Below, one piece after another: positions 24,427-36,200 of a stretch of DNA of 64,000 nt. The notes under the pieces are model-generated. The model ran no database searches. It saw nothing but the letters and a program-made list of their open reading frames with translations, and was not told the origin of the DNA. Each line of letters starts with the position of its first letter. Position 1 is the stretch's first letter. Source of the DNA: Sepioteuthis lessoniana (lineage: Eukaryota; Mollusca; Cephalopoda; Myopsida; Loliginidae); NCBI GenBank assembly GCA_963585895.1, contig OY757911.1:59502531-59566530 (forward strand), in the 5' to 3' direction. The translations under genes and the position numbers were made by a program.

Positions 24427-24492
24427 ACAGCTCTAATCTTATAGTCAATACAGTTCTAATATTATAGGCAATACAGCTCTAATCTCATAAAC
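24427..24492. repeat. Short tandem repeat, about 26 bp x 3
   Basis: AGCTCTAATCTTATAGTCAA and variants. Confidence 0.7.
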
Positions 24493-24826
24493 CATTATTT
24501 TTCAATATTAAATCTGAATTTTTAGAATATTTCTATGAAACTCATTAATCAAAATGGAGAGATTAAATTTCCAAGAAAGATCCTTTTTTTTTCAATCAAT
24601 TATAATTCTTGAGTTTTAAGAAAAAAATAAAAGAGTCAAAGCATTTGCAGTTCACTAAACATTCATGTTTGCATAACATTATTACAAAATAGCATAAACA
24701 CAATGTCTTGTCTTTGTCAAAGGCACATATTTTTCTTCATCACAAATCTTATCAACTTTCTAGACACTTCAAGTGACAATCAACATTAATATGGACAATA
24801 AGAAAAAGTATTTCCCTCTACAACGG

Positions 24827-25103
24827 ACCAGAATATTGGGTTGATGGTAACACAAACTATGGTAACCGGATATATAAGGGTTATTGGTAAAACAGACTAT
24901 AGTAACTGGAATATATGGTGGTTGGTAACACAAACTAGAGCAACTTGAATATTAGGTTGTTGGTAACACAGACAATGGAAACCGGAATATTGGGTTGTTG
25001 GTAACACAGACTACAGTAACTGGAATATTAGATCGTTGGTAATGGACTACAGAAACTAGAATATTGGGTTGTTGGTAACACAGACTATGGTAATCAAGAT
25101 AAA
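24827..25103. repeat. Minisatellite, about 38-bp unit, about 7 copies
   Basis: Units contain TTGGTAACACAGACTATGG and GGAATATTGGGTTG. Downstream of NMNAT, plus-strand coordinates. Confidence 0.85.
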
Positions 25104-26867
25104 AAAAATTGTTGGTAGCCAGAAATTCATTTTGAGTCCCAAATAAAATATATACTATATTTTATATACAAACTAGTATTAGTCTAACCCACTTAATGGA
25201 TTCTTACACAGTTGATTCCATATTTGACACGAGGTTGTTTTTTGTTCGACAATTTATAAGTAACTGCATTATAGCTATCCAAAACCTTCATCTTTAACAA
25301 CAGTATTTTTTTTTTTTTGGATTCATCTGAAATATCTTTGCCTTCTTCACAACATTTTTTGAATGGCCAAATATCTGCAGTAGATTTAGCACTGAAATTG
25401 AGATTTTCAATGGTACCATAAATACCTTGACATTCAAAAAGAATAACAATAAATGAAACAATAAATCAGGTAAATTATCCATAACAAATTCAATTTTTTT
25501 AAAAAATCAAGCAATAACCACAACAATGGTTGAAATCTTTAACATTATTTTTCATCAAGCAAAATTCACCAACCCCATATCAATATTGATTTCACTTGAT
25601 AGTCATTAACATAATATGGACGAAAGTATAAACAGTAAATATCAGTTGTGACAAGAAAGACACAAGCTTAGTGAATAATTGTAATAAAATGGTGACATGC
25701 GATTTAAAACCTTCAGTGCAAAAAAGGTTCTTTGAAAGGCAGGAATTTTAATATAGGAATGACATGTGTCATTCAGTATCCAGTAGCATCATAACTCTAG
25801 GCTACGATGCTACCAAATTTGCATTGAAGGTAATAAGATTATCACGAGAAAATTAATCCTATGAATTAATTTGCAAAATATCAAGAAAAAAAATTGATTT
25901 TATTGACTTATGCAACTTTTATGTTTTTTTTTTTTGTTTTTTGTTTTTTTTTTTGCTTAGTTATGAAATTTCAAAGCAAAGTAATATACACTCTGAAATC
26001 TGGAAGAAGATTTATTCAGACTTAACCCTCAATATAAACGTGCAACCTTTCCAATCATCAGTTGATACAGCAAACATTTTGCACATTTTTTTTTTTTTTA
26101 CAAACAAAAAAGAACAAATTTTTCAATCATCTTAAAAATACTAAGATATTATTAAATTAGCTTTAGTTATTTAGAAAGCATTTATAGTTATTTAGTAAGT
26201 TCCTGGCACAAGGCCAAAAGTATGGAGCACCCAGTAAGAAACAAACTCACAAGTAATGATTCACTAGTCTATCTCACAAACTAATAAGCCACACAGAGAA
26301 CTCCAGATACAGTCAAAATTGTGTTAAAATAAAGAAAAAAATTACCTAAAGGGTGCAAAAATAATATCTTCCTAGAAATTAAATCTGTTAGCAAAAAAAA
26401 AAAAATCTATTAATTATATCATTCATTAACTGATGAATGACCAGAGTAAGGTTTATCACAAAATTGTAAACAATAAAATGAGGGTACAGTCTAAAAGATA
26501 TTCATATTAAAACTATTTTTCCATTCATTTTATGTTTAAGTCTATAATATAGAATTTTTTGAAAAATCTCTACCAATATTTATTTTGTTTTTTTTAAATA
26601 AATACAACCATTTGAAATAATACTAACAATAACCTCCAGATCTCTTTTTTAGGGTAAAACGTTTTCTTTGAACATAAAAGATTTAAGCTTTAATGTTCAA
26701 ATCTTTATGATTAAAAGCATTTGATAATTTATACATGCAGCTGAATCAAAATGAAAAGAGTAAAAGGATACAGCTTTTACTCAGTTTGTTTAAGTTTTTT
26801 TGGGGTTTTTTTTTTTGGTGTTTATTTTGGTATTTTCATTTATAATTGTTAATAATAAAATGCTTAA

Positions 26868-26873
26868 TTTATT
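26868..26873 (-). terminator. Candidate NMNAT polyadenylation signal
   Basis: AATAAA on the minus strand about 47 bases after the stop codon. A second AATAAA lies at 26821-26826, followed on the minus strand by a genomic A-rich run at about 26799-26818. Which one is used cannot be told from sequence. Confidence 0.4.
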
Positions 26874-26919
26874 ACTGATTCAATATTTCCCAGTTCTTTT
26901 TCTTTTTCTACCCCCAATC

Positions 26920-27184
26920 TCATACGCAGGTTTCTGGAGCAAAGGCTACTCGGACATTCTTCATTCTACGCACAAGATTACCAATATCTGCCATGCAGGT
27001 CATGCGTTTTGGTGAATGCAACACAAACTCATCATCATCAATCTCCCTCTGGCGCTTTGGAGACTGTGGCGGTGATTCTGCAGTGTTCAAGTACTTTGCT
27101 GATGGCATAAATACAACCTTAACTTCTTCAACGTTCTTCGATGCATCAGTAGCCAAAGATGCCAATGACTGGGTCATATATTGA
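26920..27184 (-). CDS. nmnat: NMNAT terminal exon encoding C-terminal tail
   Basis: Acceptor TTTACATTGCAG; the first T completes an AAT codon with the previous exon, so the frame is kept for 7.7 kb across the intron. It encodes 87 residues to a TGA at 26920-26922. The tail is Ser/Thr-rich and contains two proline-directed basic motifs, SPKRQR and SPKR, an acidic patch REIDDDE between them, and two similar short segments, VKVVFMPSAK and VRVAFAPETC. An (AT)n microsatellite begins about 12 bp upstream of the acceptor, where the polypyrimidine tract should be. I do not recognise a named domain. The long open reading, matching phase and non-repetitive composition support a genuine exon. Confidence 0.85.
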
Positions 27185-27193
27185 CTGCAATGT

Positions 27194-27245
<52 letters not shown>

Positions 27246-30200
27246 AGAAAAAATATAACATAAATAGAATATATATAAATACAAAAAATACATCTGACTA
27301 TATATATCAGATTCGGTTTAATGACATAGTATTGTTGAGGTGAATGAAGAGAAGAATGAGTGCTTGATATATTTATTCAGCACCAGTCTCTAGTGCTAAC
27401 AGATACATCAAAAAAAGACACAGTACAATAAGTTACAAACATTTAACAAGAGAATTCACAAGATATTGAGGAAGGTCAAATGAAGTATAGCCAAACGAAG
27501 TAAGATCAGTTTGAATATTAATCAGCTTATTAAATCAACCCTCAAAGTCTTTAAATGTAGGCTATTTATGGCTATGAGCCAGTCCATCTGGTAGAGTGCT
27601 GAAGGGGTATTTAGCCATTCTACAAGAGATGACTGCATAGGCAAGGATAAACTGACAGTCACCTAGTATAGAGTTTATCTTATCCAAACTAAGATATATG
27701 TGTATTCATCCAATTATTCCACACAAGCAAGATATGACACAAGGTCAAATTTTTTTTTAAGCAGAGTTTAACAGCTGGTTTGAATTCAGAGTTTTCCTTC
27801 TCCGAGACCAATTGCCATAAAAAAGTTAAAGAGCACAGTCTGCCCTACTATTAATAGCTGGGGGGAAAATAGTTGGATGCATACTTTTTCCAAGGGTATA
27901 AGTACCATTTGAAATGCAAACGGTCAAATCCAGGATTTTAACTCAAGTTACCATGTCTATTTCCAACAACAATAACAATTACATCACAAACACCTCTTAA
28001 CTTAGATATATACTGCCAAAACAGTCCTTTTCTGATCAGCCATATGGGTTATGCAGTTGGTTTGGAATTGGATTGGTTTGTTTCGGTTTTATAGCATATC
28101 AACCTCGGTAGGTTATTTGATGCCAAATCCATTTTTAAACAAATAATCAGTTCTATTTCAAACAATTCAGTTTAGCATAAGTACACAGTTTAGTGGCCAA
28201 AAACATTTCAATTTCAATCTGTTCAGTTTCATCAAACAGTTCTAATTCAAACAATTCAGTTTAGCATAAGTACGCAGTTCATATGTCAAAACAGTTCTAT
28301 TCTAAGTAATTCGGTTTAGCATAAGTATGCATTTTAGTTCTTTTTGACCCATAGATAGGACCCTTTCAGGTGCTACCACTCTGGGCCAGAGTGGACCTGG
28401 GAATGATGGCAATGATGGAGTACTTCACATTCTCCAAAGGTCCAGTATTACTAGAACCTCCCCATCAGATTGTTTAGTGTCATATCCAAGAGACTTGTTG
28501 TTGGGGAGGGGGCCTTATCCCTCTGCAGAGAAGCAGTCAGTGTATTCTACAGCCCCAGCAGAGTGGGCAAGGATGAGTTTGTAGTGTTTGGTTGGTTAAG
28601 ACTGCTTGCCATGATAGGCAAACAAATGTGATCATAAAAAAAAAAAGGTTCACTTTTCAATGAATTTTGTCACATATAATGCAGTCATCCTTAAATAAAA
28701 CTAAAGTATTTTGATAAGTTCCTTAATCACAATCATTTCATGCAACAGAATAGTTGTGAATCTTGTTCACATAGATTTATTTAGTTTTGTTATATGGATT
28801 TTGGGTTCGTTTCTGGTGACCCCATGTGCTTTGACAAGCTGTCACGTTGTGATTAGTAAACAGAAGGATGGCAGTGCGTCAGGGCAGGCCAGTTGAGCAG
28901 GTGTGTAACCGGAAGGGGACCACGTGATATGAAAACCACGTGGTCAGATTTAGACAGTCAGGCCAGTCAGAATCGAGAGTCAAGCCAGGGATACGCAGCC
29001 GATCAGGGGTGTCTCTGACGTCTCTGACGATACAGCTTGCAAGGGGTTGCAAGCATTGGCACCCCCTAGCTCCAGGAAGAAGATATGGAGCAAGAAGAAG
29101 TCACCTCTCTGAGTATATGTCTCTCCGTCTAGCTCTCAAACTTACAACAAACTGTGAGCGCCTTTCGAGAATAAAATGAGAGAGATATATTTTTATAAAG
29201 AAGTGTGTTTCATTCATTCATTATCTTTGATTATGTTCTTGGTTGAGTCTATCAGAAGTATACAACAGTTTTCCAAAAGGCACATTTCTTCATTCTATTC
29301 TCAAATACATAATATACTAGCAATAAATTTAATTTCATATGAATATAAACACAACCAAGTAACAATTTTAATATAGTTTTCATCTTTTAAGTCTTCACAA
29401 TAAATAATAATAATCATTTAGGTCAGTATTATAATTAAGGTATATGTCAATTTTGAGATAATTTGAATTCACATTCAAATTTTATACATAAAATAAAAGT
29501 TTGAATTTAACTTTGTGGTTAGCCAAATACAAATATAGGTGAAATGAATTGATTGATTGATTTATTGATTAACAGCATGTCAACCTATCTGGTGTTATTT
29601 TATCCCAAGAGGTTAGGAAGTTGTGTGGGGGTAGAGAAAACTGATGCATCTTAAAAAAAATTATTAAAGAATCTGGCACAGTATCCACCTTTGATATCTA
29701 TGGTCTCTCTAAATAAAAACATTTTTAAAAAAGTTAAAACTGCAGTTCTAAGGATTGAAATATTTGTGAACATTATCAAATAAGTGTTTTAAATTTAAGC
29801 AGGAAAAGGTTTAATTTTCTCAAAGTCCAAATGAAGTTTTTAAAAATTTCAAATGCTTTGGATTGTATTAAAAATCAAATAATAGTTGTAACACTATCAA
29901 TAGTGCTATGACATAGATTATACAAAACAGTAAAAACTATAATGGACAACTGGTTGAAATAGGGGCCTTCAATAAGTTTGCAGACTTTTTGTACAAGCAT
30001 TTAAAATTGTTGTAGACTCTTGAAAATTCAGTATGTTATTGCTATACATCTTATGAGATGACTGACCAATTTTTAGGAATTCGGGTTCAAATGAACAGCT
30101 ACAGCAGCAATTGGAATACACCCTACTAAAGCCTGATTGTCACAACTGGTGAATTTCAAAAATGCAATCTGACACTTTATAAGAACAATATGCAATAAAA

Positions 30201-33200
30201 TTCTGTTTTAAACTTGGAAAAAATGCCACAGAAATGTATGGAATGCTTCAGACTGCTTTTGAAGCATCTTGCATGTACCGAGCATCAGTTTTTGAGGGGC
30301 ATAAGAGATTCAAGGAAGGCAGGGAGTCTGTGAGAGATGATGAGAGGTGTGGCAGGCATAAGGAAGTCAGAACACCAGAGTTGATTGGCCAAATAAAGAA
30401 TTTCATGGATAAGGACCGTCGTGTGTCTATAGAGACAATAAGTGCACAGTCTGATGTCTGTGTGGGAACTGTATACACAATTATTCGCGAGGAACTGAAG
30501 ATGCAGAAGATTTGTGCGAAGTTTGTCCCAAGGGTGCTCATAGAAGATCAGAAAGAAAGATGTTGTCATGACAGCAGGGAGATGGTTGAGCTGATCAATT
30601 CAGATCCCACAGTTCTTGATGCTCTGGTGACCTGTGATGAAAGCTGGATCTACTGCTATGACCCAGAGACCAAGAGACAAAGTTCCCAGTGGAAGCATGC
30701 TGGCTCTCCCAGAAGTCCAGACAGAGCAAATCCACCCACAAACTTTTGATGATCCCTTTTTTTGACAGCACTGGCATGATCTATATGCACTGGGTTCCTA
30801 CTGGACAGACAGGCAACAAGGAATACTATGTTGAGGTTTTAAGGGAGTTCAGGAAGAGATTCCGTCAGAAGATGCCAGCACTCTTCAAATTGGATCATTG
30901 GCATTTCCAGCAGGACAATACACCAGTCCACAACTCCATCTTTGTCACAGACTATTTGACCAAAATGAGCATCAAGACAGTTCCTCAACCTCCGTACAGT
31001 CCAGGCCTTACTCCCTGTGACTTTTGCTTATTCCCTAAGCTCAGAGGCTGTCGTTATGAGACAATTGAGGAGATGAAAGAGGCTGTGACAAAGGTCATTG
31101 ACACATTCACACAAGGACTTCCATGGAGCCTTCCAGAATTTGTTGGAATGGTACAAGTGCATTACAGCCGGAGGAGATTACTTCGAAGGGGACTAGAGTT
31201 TCATGTGTGTACTATCAATAAAAGTACCCATATGAAAAAAGTCTGGAAACTTATTTAATGACCCTAAATTACTCAGAATATTGATATATTAAATTCACAA
31301 AAATATCAGAAAAAAAAGAAACATTATAAAAAGGCATATTCAAAATTCTTGGTAAATAAGATACATTTACACAAACCAGATTTACAGATAAAAGAAATAA
31401 GAGCTGAACAATAGGCCAGCACTGCAAATATCTGACTAGGAAAATATGTACAAGACTAAGAGGCATAGAGATCTCTATGTGAGAGGTGGGAGGGTAATTT
31501 ATGAACATCCATAGTCAATTAGCCAAAATAGTCAAATAACAGGGAATTGGGAATGTTATTGAGTTTAGATAATTTGGAGACTGAAAAATGCTAATTATTG
31601 CCAGAATTGGTCATTGGCTGCAAAATATTTTGGTGATAAGTGGCAAGTGTTTGATTAGGATTACTAATAAGCTGATCTCCATAAATATGGGACAATTTGG
31701 AATCCAGACCAATAAGATGGCACAGCAGACTAGACTTACCTCTCACCACTACTTTTGATGAAGTTAATGACAGCAGACCAGAAGTAAAGAAAATCAGCTG
31801 TTAATAATATTCCAACTGGCTAGACATAATATAGAGTATAGTGACAACATGGGAATGGTTCAAGTTACTTTGTAATCCAAGCAAAATTAAAACCAGTGTT
31901 ATTGTTACAACAGGCATGTTTTTTTGGTCTTTTTGTGGTACTATTCCAGATTACTTTTATACTATTATATCCTTGACAAATGTAGAAGACTCTACCAACT
32001 TCATTTGAAAGTTTATCCAAATTTAAAAAAAAAAACAAACAAACAAAAAAACACTATATGGAGAAGATGATAAACAAAAAGGGCCAACCTGTAAAGTTCT
32101 GACCAAAACAAATACCACTTAAGAGTAAAGGTGTTATACACTTGTCATATATGTCCATGACAAAATAAGAACACAGAATTCAATTTATCAACTAAAATTT
32201 ATTCATCTTGATGAATTTCCTTTCATAGCCTTCTCAATTTCTATATTTTATATCCTTCCTCAATGTCAACATCAAATTTCTCTCACTTCTTGCTAATGCC
32301 CTTAGAAAAAGCATGAATCCATCTGTTCTCACCCAAGTCATAGGTAAAATTGTAAAGCAGACTGGGTTCTTCAGCCTAGATAAGACAAACAATCTAAGAG
32401 AAAGAAAACTTTGAATTCAAACCTGCTTTACTCTGCTTAAAAATAGACCTTGTGCCACATCCTACCGTGGTAGAGGGGTTGGGTAAATACTTATATTAAA
32501 GTTCTCTCTTCAGTGAGTAAAGATCAATATTATCTATTTCTAGATATCTAAGTATAACATTCATAAAAGAAAGAAGTTTATTTTCAAAAACCAGATATTC
32601 TAAGTATTTATGAAGTTTTGTTTAGTCTTACATAGGGTCCTCAGATTGGTACCTGTTGTTACTTAATGATCAGCCATCTAAATACCAAAATCTAATATTT
32701 TTAGTATTTACTAAGTTTTCCTTCGTCTGATACAGATTCTCTTTAGGAACTGATCTTTGTCAGTTGAGTTGGATTACCATTTATCACTTGAAGAATAACA
32801 ACTTTGGACACAAGAAATACCAAGAAATTTGATTATTCTTTCATTGTAAATCACATCTCTCTAACTGCTGTCAAAACTGCATTTCCAAGCAGAACTTGAT
32901 TTTCTTCTCCCTCACCAAGAAAGTTCAACACTTGATGTTCCAACCAAATATCATTCTTATTCTGGTTCTTTCCCAACTGTCATCGACAAACTCAAATATT
33001 TCCCATTGAATAAGTCCTAATATACATGATAACTCATACATATTCATAAGCAATAGTAACATAAAGACTCAAATCTTTGCATGCGTACAAATGGCCACTT
33101 ACATGAAAGACGTGAAGCAGAGCATTCTCTTCGCTTCAGGTAAGTGAAAGTTGTCAGATAAGTAGAGGTTTTTATTCTTTTAGACTTTAAAGACAAACTT

Positions 33201-36200
33201 TTCTCTTTATTTCTAGAATAATTTTGTATATTTTGCAAATTTATGTATATAAAATTCTCTATTGAATTGTACATGTTCTTTGATATTGCCATTTGTTTTT
33301 ACTTGGTCTGCACAAAAATCTACTAATTTTTGGCAAATACTTTACTTTCATCAGATTCTCTTAGACATGTTCTGGATAATGTAAGTAGGAACACTAGGAA
33401 CAATATAAAGATTTAGATTCTTTACACAAATTTATCAGTTAAAACATCAACAACAAGAATTGAACTCACATTACCTATTTTCCTTATCATGAATTATGTA
33501 ATTTATTATCTAAAAGTGTGTCTTAAAGGAATAGAACAGATAATATAGAATATTAGAAAAGGAATGAGTGAATGAGGGGAAGGACAAGAGAAGCCTTGAC
33601 AGATCGAAAAAGAAGCAGATAAAAATGACAAAGAAAGAAAAAGAAAACTGGAAAAGAGATAAGAGTAGTGAAATTTATTAAGAATAATAAGATGATAAAC
33701 AAATCCTTCTATATTTTTATCCAGCTTTTCCTCTTACCACAGCCAAACTTTTTTTACTGAAAAATAACCGCAAACACTAGGTAACGCCTCTGTGCGCAAT
33801 TGGAATGAAATAAATCATCTACTAAAACACCGAAAATTAAATGGTAATCAGTTTAGTGGTAATTACAAGGGCGAATCAAAAGTTTTGCAATAATGAATTA
33901 TGTAATTTATTATCTAAAAGTACAATCAGTTTGACTGTGAAAGGATAAGCAACGGGACAAAAAAAAATGAATCGAAAAATAAATCATTTATTCCCTTAAT
34001 CTTCAAATCTGTTGTTTTATATAGGCTGATTTCACAAATCAAAGTTATAAGCATAGATCATTACTGTCTGGAAAAGGACAAATTGTTGGATTTTTTTGTA
34101 AGGACATATTTTTTTAATCTCATCTACTGAAAGCAATGGCAGCATACACATAGGTAAAGCATGGATTATTATTGACAGATTAATTACTAGATGGAAATCT
34201 GATTTCTCTAATAAAATAAAACAGGAATTCTTCCAAGCTGAAGTGATGTCAGTACTACTGCACACTTGCACCACTTGGACTTTAATAAAATGCCAGTAGA
34301 AAAAAACTTGATGGGAACTACACAAGGATGCTGCATACTGTTTTGAACAATTCTTGGAAGCAGCACCTTACAAAACTATAGTAGTACGGTCACTCATCTT
34401 TCATCATACAAACCATTCAAGTAAAACAATCAAGACATGTTGGGAACTGCTGGTGAAGAAAGGACAAACTCATAAGTAACATTCTCCAATGGACTCCTTC
34501 ACATGGACACACCTGTATTGGTCAACCAGCAAGAATTTACATTAATCAGCTCAGTGAGGACATTTGATGATAATGGTGAGACCTGTAGATTAGAATGTAT
34601 TCCCTAATAGATCTGAGGATTAGAACTTATTACAGCTTAATAGATCAGTGGATTACAACTTATCATACCTTAATAGATCTGTGGATTAGAACATATTCCT
34701 TAACAGAAATGTGAGGACACTAGATGTCATTTTGAGGACTCGCCAAGAGTTATGACCAAGAGCGACAAATGGAAAAAGAGACTCAAGGGAATCCATGCTG
34801 TTGAAACACATTCATGATGATGATGATGTAAAGACATATCAAAAAATAATTTGGATAATTTCAGAGAAAGAGAAGATTAACAAGACTTACTTGTCAGGCA
34901 AGATATCATAGAGTTGGTGTTTTTTGATATAATCAAGCACAGAATCTTGCAGTAGATATCGGACACTTTCTCCTCTACGAAGAGCTCGTCTAAAAATAAA
35001 ATGATGAATTTCTTTAAGAAAATTGATCCATTTGTTAACCTGGAGCTATTTGCAAAATTTTTAATTTCACATTGTTGAATATAAAAAGCAGAAAATTTAG
35101 AAAAGCTGATAAAATTCATAGCAAAAAAACTTACAGAACATTTTAGTTATAGATAGATCATTAATTGAATATTGGGAAGAAAAAAAAAATTAAGAATATA
35201 AAAAAAATTTTGATATTAAAAACTGGTATTTTGTTATCATAGAAAACAAATATTAAAATCCAAGTTAATGAATAAAATTGAACTTGAACATTTTTATTTA
35301 ATTTAATGTAAACTTTATTTTATTTTATATTATTTAATATAATATTAGACTTTCATAAGCTTTACATACTCAATATATTGATTCATGTGAATATAAAATC
35401 AAATTTTCCTAATCACAAGAAACTTTTCTAGTCACTTCAAATAATAATAATAATACATGTGAAGATCTGTAAGTTTTTTTATTACATATATATATATTAT
35501 TTTGCTGATCATCATCAAGTCACATCCTATTTACATTTTGAATTATAATTGCAAATAAATAAATAATTAAAGTATTCTATGATTAGAATTTAATAGTTGT
35601 TCCACTCCTCTTGAAATATAATGATCAGAGTATAAACACTGATCCAACACTATTACTAATAATAGGTGGCAAACTGGATTTAAAATAGCATTATACAATG
35701 GTTAATATGCCATTAAACAAAGAAACTCAACCAAACCAAAATTACATTATCCTCTAAAAGGATTTTGATGTTATCGTGCAAACAAAAGTCTTTCTACAAG
35801 GTGCCAGTTGTTACTGTAGCATACATACAAAAAGTGAATAATTATAGCTGTAGCCATGTCAGAACTACTGTATGGTGGCACTCCTTAGACAAAACGCTAG
35901 CAAAAAACTAAAGCGGAACTCCACAAGGATGTTGCAGGCTGTCTTGAACAAATCCTGGAAGAAACACGCCACAAAACAGCACTTGTACAACCATTTACCT
36001 CCCATCTAGCAAACCCTTGAAATAAGAAAGCGATATTCTCCAATGAACCCTTACAAATGGACACTAGTGTGGGCCAACCAGAAATAATCAACATTCATAA
36101 TCTCTGGGCAGACACAGGGTGTTATCTAGAGGTCTTACTGTATGCAAATGGCCAATAGGGACAAATGGAAAGAGAGAGTCAAAGGAATTTGTGCTATCGG

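Larger units (their letters stand above)
19192..26798. other. Intergenic AT-rich DNA downstream of NMNAT
   Basis: Apart from the duplication, MITE-like pair, foldback and minisatellites listed separately, I see no gene. Many poly(A)/poly(T) runs. Confidence 0.5.

Noticed and set aside
24827-25103. Regular repeats resembling a CRISPR array
   Set aside because: The units are contiguous, diverged tandem repeats without unique spacers, in a eukaryotic context.
28940-29179. 79-codon open reading in the GC-rich island
   Set aside because: Low-information Arg/Ser-rich text expected from composition; no partner exons found.
34032-34325. 97-codon minus-strand open reading
   Set aside because: It is the antisense of a decayed LINE fragment.
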